Of a stretch of 64,000 nucleotides of DNA, positions 1-9,985 are shown piece after piece. Source of the stretch: Leadbetterella byssophila_A (GTDB lineage Bacteria; Bacteroidota; Bacteroidia; Cytophagales; Spirosomataceae); assembly GCA_040394735.1 (NCBI GenBank), contig JBEBRR010000004.1, positions 1 to 64,000 of the forward strand. Reading direction: 5' to 3'. The notes under the pieces were generated by a model. The model was not told the DNA's origin. It saw only the letters and a program-made list of their open reading frames with translations, and did not search any database. Within the stretch, counting starts at the first letter, position 1, and every line of letters begins with the position of its first letter. Made by a program: the position numbers and the translations under genes.

Positions 1-758
1 TTGATATTGCCGGCAGCATCAGTACGGATACCGGGCTGAATGGCATTGAGTGTCCGGAAAGTTTTGTTGGCGCCGTAGGTAGTGACCCCGTTAGCGATCA
101 CATAGCTTCTGAAGTTGTAGACGGTGTTGAGGCTAAGCGAAGTTATATCGGCGGTAAATGTGCGGGGGAAGGCCGTTATGTTGCCGGTAGTGGCCCTCTT
201 GGTGGTAACTGCCGTGGTAGGATTGGCCGTAGTGGCCCACACCATACCGTATTCGGTGATAGTATAGGTTCCTTTGCTTCGGACCGTTGCAGCCAGACGG
301 GCAGAATTATGGGTAATGTTCGTGGCGGTATCCGTAGTAATTCCGGGCCGGATAATATCTGCTGTTTTGAAGGTTTGAGTAGGGCTGTAGACCGCTCCTG
401 AAGGCAACAGGGCAAATGCCCGTACGTAATAACGGGTACTGCTTTTGAGCCCGGTAAGCGCCGTGCTTATTTCAATAGGAAGCGGAGTGGCAGGATCAAT
501 GGCTCCTTTGTTTATGGTAGTGTCGGTATCGGTGGCGGGCTTATCGTTGGTGCTGGAGATGACAAATCCATGTTCCGAGATGAGTTGATTCCCACTCTCG
601 GTAATGCTGACAGACAGCCGGGCGGTAAAGATCGCTATGTCGCTTACGGCGACCTCCGAAAGAGCGGGCGGGATCTGCTTTTCGACCTCGTCTTTTTTGC
701 AGGAATGGAGGATGATCAGCAGGCAGATCAGCAAAGTATTTTTGACCGAATTTATCAT
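1..758 (-). CDS. Fibronectin-III-like repeat lipoprotein (3' end outside window)
   Basis: Only the first 252 codons lie in the window. The ATG at 758 opens a lipoprotein signal peptide: a short charged start, a hydrophobic run (LLICLLIILH) and a lipobox ending at Cys20 (LHSC), followed by KKDE. The rest is Ser/Thr-rich and beta-strand-like. Segments such as LTGLKSSTRYYVRAFA and SLNTVYNFRSYVIANG recur about every 90 residues, which is the F/G-strand signature of fibronectin III-like modules. It is probably anchored in the outer membrane and exposed at the surface or facing the periplasm. It sits 22 bp after the preceding gene and is probably co-transcribed with it. No enzymatic motif is seen in the visible part; the rest of the protein is unknown. 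Confidence 0.75.
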   Translation of the reverse strand, partial: MINSVKNTLLICLLIILHSCKKDEVEKQIPPALSEVAVSDIAIFTARLSVSITESGNQLISEHGFVISSTNDKPATDTDTTINKGAIDPATPLPIEISTALTGLKSSTRYYVRAFALLPSGAVYSPTQTFKTADIIRPGITTDTATNITHNSARLAATVRSKGTYTITEYGMVWATTANPTTAVTTKRATTGNITAFPRTFTADITSLSLNTVYNFRSYVIANGVTTYGANKTFRTLNAIQPGIRTDAAGNI

Positions 759-780
759 GGCGTTTGTCGATTGTTTTATT

Positions 781-1653
781 TCATGGCAGCTTGATTTTTT
801 CCAGCTTAAAGGGATATTCCTTTACGGCCTGGGGGCTTTCAATGATGAGTTCAATTTTCATGCTGTTGGAGAGGGGCCCCTCGTCCAGGTGATAGGATAT
901 ATGATATATTGCTACGGTATGTCCGTTGTTCAGACTCCGGCCTTCTGCGTTAAGAATCCGGATATCTCTTACCTGCGCCTCGGGATCGTAAAAGAGAAAG
1001 AACAGCTCGTTATCATTTCCAAAGTAGGGATCACCCAGCACGTTATCCAGTTCTGTGATGCTGTCTGCGGCCGGGCCGTATTCCTTTTTGAGCTTATCGA
1101 GCTGTTGCTTATAGACTTTCTCATTTTCTTTTTTTAAACTTTGCAGCTTTTTGCGATCTAAAATCACGATTACGATGCCGGAGTGTTTTCCTTTCAGGAT
1201 ATTGGTCCCCAATTTATCTACCGGTTTATCGATACTTATCAACCCTTTATTGGCCGTAGTGGGATTGAAATATTTCATTGTTCCTTCCAGTACTGAAATT
1301 TCAGTAGCGTTTCTTTCAGGTGAGTGGAGACGGAAATTAAGCAGGTTATATTCACTATAGTTGTCGTACGTGGATTCATCTGCGGGAATGGTGTTCCCCA
1401 GGTTGTCTACGGCCCGGGTGATGGTACCTGGTTTGAAGAGGCGACCGGGACCCGTCGCCAGCCCGTTGATTTCTATCCGAACCATCATAGAACCCGCAGG
1501 CGTCTCAATTATCCGGCTGCTTAACCGGTTATCCATGATCTCTGCGACTTCCGCACTCACTTTCTGAGCATGAGTGACTGAAATCATATCGCACATTACA
1601 AGCAGGTTTATTCCTCGGAAGCATGAGGGTATTTTTAAGGGGTTGATTCTCAT
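781..1653 (-). CDS. Secreted protein of unknown function
   Basis: A 290-residue product. I chose the ATG at 1653 over the in-frame ATG at 1758 because a promoter-like module (-33 TTG, -7 CAACTTTG) lies at 1674-1704, downstream of 1758, and because the 1653 start gives an N-terminus resembling a signal peptide that ends near THAQ. The mature part is mixed alpha/beta. It has a Lys/Glu-rich helix in the middle (KLQSLKKENEKVYKQQ region) and a beta-rich C-terminus (FFLFYDPEAQVRDIRILNAE). I do not recognise the family. Its position between two fibronectin-type surface proteins and its promoter, shared with the OMP/TANFOR genes upstream, suggest a part in the same envelope assembly. That role is inference. 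Confidence 0.7.
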   Translation of the reverse strand: MRINPLKIPSCFRGINLLVMCDMISVTHAQKVSAEVAEIMDNRLSSRIIETPAGSMMVRIEINGLATGPGRLFKPGTITRAVDNLGNTIPADESTYDNYSEYNLLNFRLHSPERNATEISVLEGTMKYFNPTTANKGLISIDKPVDKLGTNILKGKHSGIVIVILDRKKLQSLKKENEKVYKQQLDKLKKEYGPAADSITELDNVLGDPYFGNDNELFFLFYDPEAQVRDIRILNAEGRSLNNGHTVAIYHISYHLDEGPLSNSMKIELIIESPQAVKEYPFKLEKIKLP

Positions 1654-1673
1654 GATTTTTATATTTATCAGTA

Positions 1674-1728
1674 CAAAGTTGAGAAGTGGCAGGGTGTGGG
1701 TCAATAGCGAAAACGGGGGATATTTTAA
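1674..1728 (-). promoter_or_regulatory. Promoter module A, twin of the one at 11685-11739
   Basis: Read on the minus strand: a 27-bp box (1728 to 1702, starting TTAAAATATCCCCC and ending in TTG), then 20 nt, then CAACTTTG (1681 to 1674), 20 nt before the ATG at 1653. TTG-N20-CAACTTTG fits the Bacteroidota -33/-7 layout (TTG, TAnnTTTG) with one change, TA to CA. The box matches the copy at 11713-11739 at 25 of 27 positions, and the spacing to CAACTTTG is identical. The 20-nt spacers themselves differ, so this is conserved regulatory sequence and not a simple recent duplication. Confidence 0.7.
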
Positions 1729-1762
1729 GTAAACAGTAGATAAAAAAGCGATGTTCACATTG

Positions 1763-3751
1763 TTAGTTGTTAATTGTTCTTACTCCCGCTTCATTGCTTT
1801 TATCGCTTTCCGCTGCCTTTGAAGATACGGAGCGCAGGTAATAGAAATAGTGGCGGCCTTTGAGCGCTTTAGCATCGGTATAAGTGTCTTTGTCGCCTGC
1901 AAGGGTGGCCAGCTTTACGGGTTTTTGCCCGCGTTCATAGCGGTATACCGTGTATTGAAGTTCCTGGCCGGCTGCGGGCGTCTCCCAGGTAAGCTTTACT
2001 CCTTTTGGGGTGGGGTTGGCCATCAGTGAGGCGGGAGAAGAAGGTATCCGGCCCCGGAGGGTGGTAAATACGGGTGCGGAAGGAGCACTTTGCATGCCCA
2101 GGTAGGACAACGATACCACGGTGTAGCGATAGGTTTCGCCCTCCAGCAGAAGGGAGTCGGCATAGAAATTATTCGCACAGAAAAGGGTATCCGTGCTGTA
2201 TTGGTTCTTCCCGGCGGGTCGCCGGCTCCTGAGGAGGCGGTAGCCGGTGACATACGCATCGTAGGCAGAGACGTCGTCCCAGGTAATCCAGGTTTTGCCG
2301 TCGGTGGTATTCAGATCCACTTCCATGGGTGGCTTGGGCACGGGGATGTTTTTCAGGGGCCGTGCGGATACGGTGTCGGAGAAGCGGCCTTCCACGAAGC
2401 TGGTCGACACGGCTTTGAGTGTATAATGATAGAATTTCCCGCCGTTTAAAGCAGGGGCGGTGTCGTGGAAGGAATAGACCAGGGTGGTGTCACGCACCGG
2501 GATCAGCCTGCTGATGAGCTCAAACGGCCCGCCGGTTTCAGCACGGTAAAGGTGAAACCCTTTGACCTCGTTTTCCCGGTTCTGCCAGCTGAGGGAAATC
2601 CCCTCCTTATTGCCGGTGGCGGTGACTTCCAGGGGAGGGAATAGCAACCGGCCACTTTTATAGGCTGTACTGTAGGTGATGCTCCTGCCGGGCTGGTTAA
2701 GGGTTTTGTATTCTACTTCAAAGTAGTAAAAATAGGGGGTAGCGGGTTGCAGACCCTCATCGGTGAAACGGGTTTGTGTGGGCGAGAGCTCAGCCACGGT
2801 CTCAAAGCCGTTTACGGAGTTAGTACTGCGGTAAAGCCGTAGCATTTTGATGAGGGGGGCGTGGGCCAGGGTCCAGGCCAGGGTGATGCTGCCTTTCAGG
2901 GAGTCGGGCTGCAGGCTGACGCGATCGGGCAGGGGTACCTGTACGGGATCGAGGGAGGCAACAGACAGGGTATCGGTGACAGGGCCGGTATTTCCGTAGG
3001 CGTCATAGCCCCGGATAAAATAGCGGTACAGGCGGTGGGGGGCTGCGGTGGTATCATAGAGGGTAAATTTCAGGGAGTCTTTTACGCTCCGGAAGGTCAC
3101 GTCTGCTCGGATGTTTGTGAACTTCTCTTTTTCTTCACTTCGCCAGGCTTCGACCCACACGGGCTTGTGCTCTCCGGCGGCGTAAGCCGAAAGGCTCAGG
3201 GTTTTCCGGATACTATCATAGAAGTGCCCTTGGAGGTGGGCGGGCGCTACCGGCTCCGGGGCGTATTTCACTTCTTCTGACAGCAGGCTGTAGTTGTCGC
3301 CCACCCCGGAGATGCGGTATTGATAGACCTGGCCGGGAGTGACTTCGGTGTCGAGCCAGAGCAGGTTAAAGCCGGCCATGACGGGGATACTGAAGCCTAT
3401 GTTTTTTAATACGCTGACCCTACCTGCCGCCCGCACTTTCCGCCAGATGCTGTCGGTTTTAAACACGGTGAGGTCTGGCGGGTAGGGGAGCCACTGCCCG
3501 GTGCGGGCCATGTTAATCCGGAAGGTCTCGGGCATGGTCACGGCTTCCAGCAGGGCCACCTGCTTAAAACCGGCCTCACCGCGGGTGCGGCGTTCTATGC
3601 GGTAGGCGCTGCGTTTTCCGCCGGCGATCTCATCACCGGCAATCACGAAGATCCCCTTGGCTCCGGGTCGGGCAGCCCGGTACGTGGGCTGCTGGGAGTA
3701 GGTAGGCAGGCTGACAAGGTACAGGATGAGGGCAGTGCAAAATGTTTTCAT
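1763..3751 (-). CDS. Secreted fibronectin type III repeat protein
   Basis: A 662-residue product. The start at 3751 (MKTFCTALILYLV) gives a clean signal peptide ending near TYSQ; an upstream in-frame ATG at 3778 would overlap the previous gene. The mature protein is a chain of about six fibronectin III-like modules. Each shows the pattern of a Trp early (LTWETP, ISLSWQNRE, ITWDDV, LAWTLA) and a Tyr-rich strand late (YFYYFEVEY, FYHYTLKAVS, YRYTVVSLS, HYFYYLRSVS). No lipobox and no T9SS C-terminal domain are visible, so it is probably periplasmic or held in a complex. It starts 23 bp after the giant TANFOR-type gene, so the two are likely co-transcribed and may be structural partners. Confidence 0.8.
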   Translation of the reverse strand: MKTFCTALILYLVSLPTYSQQPTYRAARPGAKGIFVIAGDEIAGGKRSAYRIERRTRGEAGFKQVALLEAVTMPETFRINMARTGQWLPYPPDLTVFKTDSIWRKVRAAGRVSVLKNIGFSIPVMAGFNLLWLDTEVTPGQVYQYRISGVGDNYSLLSEEVKYAPEPVAPAHLQGHFYDSIRKTLSLSAYAAGEHKPVWVEAWRSEEKEKFTNIRADVTFRSVKDSLKFTLYDTTAAPHRLYRYFIRGYDAYGNTGPVTDTLSVASLDPVQVPLPDRVSLQPDSLKGSITLAWTLAHAPLIKMLRLYRSTNSVNGFETVAELSPTQTRFTDEGLQPATPYFYYFEVEYKTLNQPGRSITYSTAYKSGRLLFPPLEVTATGNKEGISLSWQNRENEVKGFHLYRAETGGPFELISRLIPVRDTTLVYSFHDTAPALNGGKFYHYTLKAVSTSFVEGRFSDTVSARPLKNIPVPKPPMEVDLNTTDGKTWITWDDVSAYDAYVTGYRLLRSRRPAGKNQYSTDTLFCANNFYADSLLLEGETYRYTVVSLSYLGMQSAPSAPVFTTLRGRIPSSPASLMANPTPKGVKLTWETPAAGQELQYTVYRYERGQKPVKLATLAGDKDTYTDAKALKGRHYFYYLRSVSSKAAESDKSNEAGVRTINN

Positions 3752-3774
3752 GTCTATATGTATATAAGTTCCGA

Positions 3775-6700
3775 TCAAAATGAATTTGAACTGAGCGCCA
3801 GTTCAAAGCTGGAATTAGTATGGGTGACCAGCCCTACAGCATCCAGTCGTATGGTGCCCGATACTTCCTCTTTGACACAGGCACCGTCACAATCACTGTC
3901 ACATGACGGCAACCCTACCGGCGAGAACCCGGCATAGGCGGTACCTGTAAGGGATATGTATCCACTCACTTCCAGGCTATAGTTACCGTTACTCCAATAC
4001 GTTCCATCCATATTTACCCCGGCTTTCGCCTTTAGTTCTACTCCGGCACAGGCTAACCCCACGGATGCCCCCAGGCCAAATTCGGCATTTACAAATACGC
4101 TCATACCCATGGTGTAGGAGTTGCTGTTGCCGAAGTTGATGCCGAACCGCACATCGCCTCCTATAGTCACTTTCAGCCTTGCGCTGACTACGCCCAGGTC
4201 AATGTCAAAGTTCGGAATGAGCGGGAAGGGGATTTCCGCCCCCACTTCCATGAAGAAGCCGTTCAGGGCGTTGAGCTGTACGTAGCCTTTGGGCAGTTCG
4301 CCGTCCATATTCTGCGAATAGTAGCTGTACTCCCGTATGATATTTTCGATGGCCCCGCGCCGGTCGCTGACTTTATGCTCATAATTACCGAACAGCAGGA
4401 AGCCCTGGGCGTTTACGGTAGGGTTATTCATGGTCATCCGGGCAGCCGACAGGAAGTAGTACCCGTATTGGTCTACGGCAAACTCAATGTCAGCATTGAC
4501 CTGCATGGCCTCCATATCGCCTGTATAGTTCAGCTGTCCCAGTAATCTGAAATTCTGAATGTCATAGGTCATGGTCAGGTCACCGAAAGGGCTCTCTACA
4601 TTTTTCAGCTGGATGGTGGAGTTCCTGACGGAGAGGTGATTTTCTGCGGCAAATGACATGCGTTTGTTATTTCCCCGGAAGCCCATTTCTTCGGGCATAT
4701 CGCCGTCAAAGGTGAAGATGGACCAGGCGCCGTTACTGACGGTCATTTTACCGGTAATAGCCGAAACGATGATACGGCCGTTGTCGCTGCCGCCCATGAT
4801 GGCCGACTGCCCGGCATCCACATCCAGTTCCGTACGCAGGTTCCCGGCCAGCTGGTTGGCATCCAGGTTAGTTTTGGTGAGGGTATACCGAATGCCTTTA
4901 AACACCCGGGTATTTTCACTTTCCAGATGGCCTTTGAGCACTATTTTCCCCTGGGTGAAAACTATGCTGCGGCTGTCGCCGTAGTCGAAATGCCACCTGA
5001 CGCCCTGCACCAGTACCGGTCCCATGGAGAAAGGCCGCAGAGTCATGGCGGAAGGCGTGTTATTACCGGTACGGCTATAGAGCAGGCCTGTATTGTAGGA
5101 GGGTAGAGAAGGTATACCGGGGTCCAGGGAGCCGTTCAGGCCCAGCACGTCATCTCCCAGTTCCACGCTTTGTACATAGAATCGCGCGGCATTGTGCACG
5201 GTGAGGGTAGGTACGGCGTTAGTCAGGAAAAGTTCCTGCCGGCCGTTACTGTAAAACCACAGGGAGCTGAAGTTGATCCGGGCGTCGTTATTCACCCCGT
5301 TCAGGTACTGACCGGAGATGCTGGCCGCCGTTACGCTGTTATCATTGGCCGTCACCGACAGGTACCAGGCCTGTTCGGCACCATTGTAACCAAAAGTGGC
5401 CTGGGCCGTTACCTCCATCGGGAGGTTTCCCAGTAAAGTGAGCTGGCTAACGTTCAATGCGCCCTGGGGCAGATGGATGCGGTCGGTATGCAGAAGCGCA
5501 TTGTTAAAGGGCAGGTCAGCCCCCATAGCGTGGATGATTCCCCTAAGGTAGATGCCGCTGTTATTGCCGGTGATCCGGGTGAGGTCCATGCTGAACCGGC
5601 CCATGGGAAGGTTTTTTTGCACGGAATTGGTAAAACCGGACAGCTGATGCTCGCTGTTGATCAGAACTTTCCCGATGGTCAGGTCCAGGTTCGCCGGGCT
5701 GATGTGCTGCAGGCTCGTCTGCAGGCGGGTGTCTAGCACTACCGAGTCTTTGTAGAGCCGGGAAGTCTTTGCCTTGGAAATGGCCGTGAACACGTCGGTA
5801 CTGTAATTCAGGGTATAGCGAAAATCATCTCCCTGGGCATTAACGATGGGGATGCCGCCGCTCACCACTGCGGTACCGGAGGAAGTAAATACGGGCATGG
5901 CCAGGGTGCCTGCGCCGAGCCTTTTGAGGAACATCTGTTCGTTTTCGCCATAGCGGAAGATGTTGCTGTTGAAAGAAGCGGCGCTGACCGATACGCGGCC
6001 CAGTACAGCTCCCTGTTCCTGCTGGCCGCTGCCGTACTTATTCAGCACCACAGGGCCATTGGTACTCTCTCCCTGCAGAAGAGATGTGTATGATCCGTAG
6101 AGGATAACCGGCTGTTCGTTAATTTCTGTAATGACAGGCAGAACAGCGGGTTTGCAGTACGGAATATTGGCTGTATCCCGCCTGGAGTCGGCCTGGAGGG
6201 TGGTATTGGCGATGTCCAGGGTTCTGAGGGTCTGGCCGTTGACATTGGTGCCGCTTATCCGGAATACGTCATCCTGGGTGTCGGGTATGGTGAGTATGCC
6301 GTTAATAATGACCTTTCCGGCGGTTTCTGTGAGGTTGGTTACCTCCAGGGGGAAGCCGAGCAGCTCATTCAGGTTCAGGTCGTTATAAATACGCATCCGG
6401 AAGTTGATGGTGGTGATGATGGGTGCCCCTCCCGGCTGGTTGGTGACTGGGTATTGGTTCTGGTATTGGGAGACTATGCCATAGGTTTTGACCTGGGTGC
6501 CGCCTTCGGTATATTCCAGGCCCACCAGGCCCTGCCCGCCTTTGGAGACGGTGAAGGTAAGAATGGTATCTGCCGGTACAGCTTTCATCTCATATTCACC
6601 GGCGGCATTGGAAAACACCTCGATCAGCGGTACCGAGCCTTTCACCCGTACGCGGGCCCCGGCTACCGGGCTGTTTTCGGTTCCTACCGTTACCCGGCCT

Positions 6701-9700
6701 TTGACCGTACGCCCTTTTTTCAGCTTCACGGTGACCACCTGCCAGTTTTTGGAAGGAGTGCTGGATATGATCTTATCCACTACAATATAGTCCGAATCTT
6801 TCGGCCCCCGGATACGGAAGGTGAACCCGGTACCCGCATTACGGAATGCAAAGTCGGCCCGGCCCGAGCTGTTGGTGACCCGGTCAAAAGGCCCGAGAAG
6901 CTCGGGCAGCGGATCGTTGGCGTTTACATAGGGAGAGTTGTTTTGCGGATTGTTTCCGGGTATATTGTTTGGCATGTTAGAATACGCTCCCTGGTTAATA
7001 TAGGGGCTATGCACGCCAGGGTACATCGTAACGTTTGACGGCAGCAGGCCGGTGAGGCTTATTTTCACCCCTGTGAGGGCTGCCGGCGGCAGGCCGGACC
7101 CCTCTATTTTGAAATGGATGCGATGGAGCTTGTATTTTACCACCAGGTCTTTCTGGATGACCTGGCCCGCCGGCACATCAATGATTGCTGTATCGGCCTG
7201 GTACAGGTCGGTATCGTATGGCAGGAGCATCAGTTTCCGGTTATTGCCGGAAGGAAGATGCACGGAGTAGTATCCGCCGGAAGCGCTTACATTGACCATA
7301 TTGCCGGTTTGCCCGGTAGCCGGGTCAAAGTAGTGTACCTTTCCTTTAATAGGAGCTCCCTGTTCGTTCACCAGCCTTACTTTGATTTCCCCTTTGGGCT
7401 CCAGGTAAAGGGTCCCGCCGTTATAGGCGCTGCCGAATTTGGCGGGCGCCATATCGCCTATCGTAGGGGCTACTCCTATGTTGATAGCTTTAAAGGCAGG
7501 TTTAAACCCATTTTTCTCTACAGAAAGTGCCCAAAAATACCCTTTTTGAATACCGCTGTAGTACTCTACCGGCAAATCCTTTGCATCAATCCGGCCATCG
7601 TTGCCCGTCACTCCCACCTTCTGCAGTTGCAGTGGCAGACCCCTGTTGGAAAGCTGGCCGGATAACCAGTTGAATCCCGTCTGGTTGCTTTCCAGCAGCT
7701 CCCCCCATTTACCGTTATATGCAATGTTCCGGGCTTCTTCAGCTGTGGGCAGGTTGATGCGCCACAGGGCCCAGACGGCACCCGGCTCGTTTTGAGCCAG
7801 CTCGTTATCGTTATCGGCGTGCTTATTTTTTGCCAGGGCGTATATCCGGGGATGCCAGGGGGAAACGGGAGCAAAGGTGAAGTTGTCAAACGACGGATCC
7901 TGCCCGGGAAGGCTGTAATTGCCGGCATTGATTTTTGTAAGGCCGCCCAGACAATTCGTGCTGTAACATGACCCGGCCAGCTGATGACTGGACCAACTGA
8001 TGTTAAAACAAGCCGGGTTATTGTAATCGGCTACAGTAGCATACCGTAGTTTTTGTCCGTAGGGAAATACACTGTTCAGGCTTTGGGAAGTGGTATTTTC
8101 ATCCCTGGGTCTTACGAAGATCAGGTAAGGGCTTTCATAGTTATTGCAATAATATACCACGATGTTCCTGAAAGCAGCGATGCCATTGGCATTGGTGACC
8201 GCCTTGGCCACTATTTCATAGTTAAGGCCGCCGTGGGTTTCAGGGTCGCTGAAATCTCCGGGACTGCCTTCGTCTTTCGGGATATAAGACGGCCGCGGGT
8301 TTTTACGGACCAGCAGCACTTCCATATTTTCTTTGGTCAGGTTCCAGCTGGTTTTCTCGGCCACCAGCACGGTAGGGTTAAAGGTTCTTACGCGGCTGTA
8401 GAAGGTGCCCATATCCTGGTGGCCGGGGATGCCGAAGGTGTACTGGATGGGCTGGGCATAGTAAGAGGCGGCGGGAGTGCCGATCCTGACCATCAGCACT
8501 TTTCGTGACCGGCCGGAAATATGGTAGTTGAATTCTACCCCGCTTTTGCTGATGCTGGTCTGTTTCCATCCGAAATCCAGGTCATCGAGGTTAGGTATGT
8601 TGAACGAAAAATTACCGCCGGCATCGGTGACGGAGGTGGCCAGTACGCCCGGACTGATGCTGTTTCCGCTGGTAGCGGAAGAACTTTCATATCCTGTAAG
8701 GATATTTCCGGGAAGCAGGGAGATGGTACCGCTGAGCGATCCGGTGATCACCGGGTTTTCGAATTGCAGGGCTTCTACCAGCTGCACGGTCACCCCGGCG
8801 AGAGGGCTGTTCTGGTAGCCTGAAAACCCGCTGGTGTTGCCGGTGAACGACATGCCGGTATTCTGACTTGGCCCAGCCTGTACAGCGGGAGTGCTGCTTT
8901 GCAGATTCCTCGGCTTGTTTCCTGCGGAATTTCCGGACCCGCCCGAAGCCGGATTCCCCAGGTTGTTGATATCCGAGGCCGATCCGGCCTGCATCCAGTA
9001 ATAACGTAGTTTCCCTTTCAGCTGAACGATCTGAAAGGCCGGGCTGACGTCTTGCGCCACCAAAGGAGGCCTGTCATTACCGGTCACCCGGTCAACGGCC
9101 ACAATTCCACCAGCGCCGGCTTTAGGCGTAAAGGAGCGTACCTCACTGCGGCCCTCGTTCCGGAAAGCGGTGCCTTCACCACCGCCTCTTATGGTTTTAT
9201 CGAGCGCCTTTACCGACCAGGCGTACTTCCGGCCTTTGACCAGCGGTGGGTCAGCCGGGCCGTAAACGTAGGTGTTCCCCATGACTTCTTTTTCAAAGAA
9301 GGCGGGACCCATAGACGAAAGGAAGGCATCGTTAGGGTTACGGTTGGGATCAAACATCTCCACGATCTTCAGCAGGTACAGGGTACCCGGTGGAGCCCCG
9401 GCCGGGATGGTCCAGGAAAACAGGGTGTTCTGGGGCTCCATGACCGTCAGCTCTTCGTCTTCCATGGGCCGGATAAGAATGGGGGGCTCGGTGAGCGTGA
9501 GCCGCAGGGTGGTGCAGCCCAGGGGCGACTCGGCCGATAACGGCACCGTGGGGCGGGCAAAATCATAAGCCCGAACACAGAGACTGTAAACCCCTTCGGG
9601 GAGGCCGTTTTTACGTTCAATATCGTTAGCAGTAGTGCTCACAAAGGTGATGTCACTGAGATTAAACAGCGTCTGGATCTCGGCTACATTCAGGATCTTC

Positions 9701-9981
9701 GGTACGCCGGGCTGCAAAGTGACAGGCACCGGGGCCCGGTAAGCGGGATCGGTGAAGACCCGGACGCCGTTCTCCCCCGTGATATTGATCCGGAGGTAGA
9801 TGTCGAGCGGCCGGGTAGTGGTATTTCTCAGGGTAATGAGTGTCTTGCCGGGGTTATTGGCGTAATCGCTCAGGCGGGTGGAGTAAGGCGGCACGATATT
9901 CACCGTTACGTTTACACTGTTTTGGGCATATACCGTCAGCATTGAAAAAAACAGTAGGAAAGGGGTCAGGTATCTTTTCAT
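3775..9981 (-). CDS. Giant TANFOR-domain-like surface protein, 2068 residues
   Basis: Signal peptide MKRYLTPFLLFFSMLTVYAQ, then an N-terminal region (about residues 20-290) beginning NSVNVTVNIVPPYSTRLSDY. This closely resembles what I know as the TANFOR domain of Bacteroidota surface proteins; that is recall and not a search. Next come a Ser/Gly/Asn linker (about 340-370), carboxypeptidase-regulatory-like beta modules (for example VKGRVTVGTENSPVAGARV near residue 1090), an Asn/Pro-rich linker near 990-1020, a long beta-rich repeat region, and a C-terminal barrel-like segment with a cysteine cluster (CDSDCDGAC, about residue 2030). No T9SS sorting domain is evident. It lies 4 bp after the barrel-protein gene and is probably translated from the same mRNA. 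Function unknown; an adhesin or envelope scaffold is plausible. Confidence 0.8.
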   Translation of the reverse strand: MKRYLTPFLLFFSMLTVYAQNSVNVTVNIVPPYSTRLSDYANNPGKTLITLRNTTTRPLDIYLRINITGENGVRVFTDPAYRAPVPVTLQPGVPKILNVAEIQTLFNLSDITFVSTTANDIERKNGLPEGVYSLCVRAYDFARPTVPLSAESPLGCTTLRLTLTEPPILIRPMEDEELTVMEPQNTLFSWTIPAGAPPGTLYLLKIVEMFDPNRNPNDAFLSSMGPAFFEKEVMGNTYVYGPADPPLVKGRKYAWSVKALDKTIRGGGEGTAFRNEGRSEVRSFTPKAGAGGIVAVDRVTGNDRPPLVAQDVSPAFQIVQLKGKLRYYWMQAGSASDINNLGNPASGGSGNSAGNKPRNLQSSTPAVQAGPSQNTGMSFTGNTSGFSGYQNSPLAGVTVQLVEALQFENPVITGSLSGTISLLPGNILTGYESSSATSGNSISPGVLATSVTDAGGNFSFNIPNLDDLDFGWKQTSISKSGVEFNYHISGRSRKVLMVRIGTPAASYYAQPIQYTFGIPGHQDMGTFYSRVRTFNPTVLVAEKTSWNLTKENMEVLLVRKNPRPSYIPKDEGSPGDFSDPETHGGLNYEIVAKAVTNANGIAAFRNIVVYYCNNYESPYLIFVRPRDENTTSQSLNSVFPYGQKLRYATVADYNNPACFNISWSSHQLAGSCYSTNCLGGLTKINAGNYSLPGQDPSFDNFTFAPVSPWHPRIYALAKNKHADNDNELAQNEPGAVWALWRINLPTAEEARNIAYNGKWGELLESNQTGFNWLSGQLSNRGLPLQLQKVGVTGNDGRIDAKDLPVEYYSGIQKGYFWALSVEKNGFKPAFKAINIGVAPTIGDMAPAKFGSAYNGGTLYLEPKGEIKVRLVNEQGAPIKGKVHYFDPATGQTGNMVNVSASGGYYSVHLPSGNNRKLMLLPYDTDLYQADTAIIDVPAGQVIQKDLVVKYKLHRIHFKIEGSGLPPAALTGVKISLTGLLPSNVTMYPGVHSPYINQGAYSNMPNNIPGNNPQNNSPYVNANDPLPELLGPFDRVTNSSGRADFAFRNAGTGFTFRIRGPKDSDYIVVDKIISSTPSKNWQVVTVKLKKGRTVKGRVTVGTENSPVAGARVRVKGSVPLIEVFSNAAGEYEMKAVPADTILTFTVSKGGQGLVGLEYTEGGTQVKTYGIVSQYQNQYPVTNQPGGAPIITTINFRMRIYNDLNLNELLGFPLEVTNLTETAGKVIINGILTIPDTQDDVFRISGTNVNGQTLRTLDIANTTLQADSRRDTANIPYCKPAVLPVITEINEQPVILYGSYTSLLQGESTNGPVVLNKYGSGQQEQGAVLGRVSVSAASFNSNIFRYGENEQMFLKRLGAGTLAMPVFTSSGTAVVSGGIPIVNAQGDDFRYTLNYSTDVFTAISKAKTSRLYKDSVVLDTRLQTSLQHISPANLDLTIGKVLINSEHQLSGFTNSVQKNLPMGRFSMDLTRITGNNSGIYLRGIIHAMGADLPFNNALLHTDRIHLPQGALNVSQLTLLGNLPMEVTAQATFGYNGAEQAWYLSVTANDNSVTAASISGQYLNGVNNDARINFSSLWFYSNGRQELFLTNAVPTLTVHNAARFYVQSVELGDDVLGLNGSLDPGIPSLPSYNTGLLYSRTGNNTPSAMTLRPFSMGPVLVQGVRWHFDYGDSRSIVFTQGKIVLKGHLESENTRVFKGIRYTLTKTNLDANQLAGNLRTELDVDAGQSAIMGGSDNGRIIVSAITGKMTVSNGAWSIFTFDGDMPEEMGFRGNNKRMSFAAENHLSVRNSTIQLKNVESPFGDLTMTYDIQNFRLLGQLNYTGDMEAMQVNADIEFAVDQYGYYFLSAARMTMNNPTVNAQGFLLFGNYEHKVSDRRGAIENIIREYSYYSQNMDGELPKGYVQLNALNGFFMEVGAEIPFPLIPNFDIDLGVVSARLKVTIGGDVRFGINFGNSNSYTMGMSVFVNAEFGLGASVGLACAGVELKAKAGVNMDGTYWSNGNYSLEVSGYISLTGTAYAGFSPVGLPSCDSDCDGACVKEEVSGTIRLDAVGLVTHTNSSFELALSSNSF

Positions 9982-9985
9982 GACA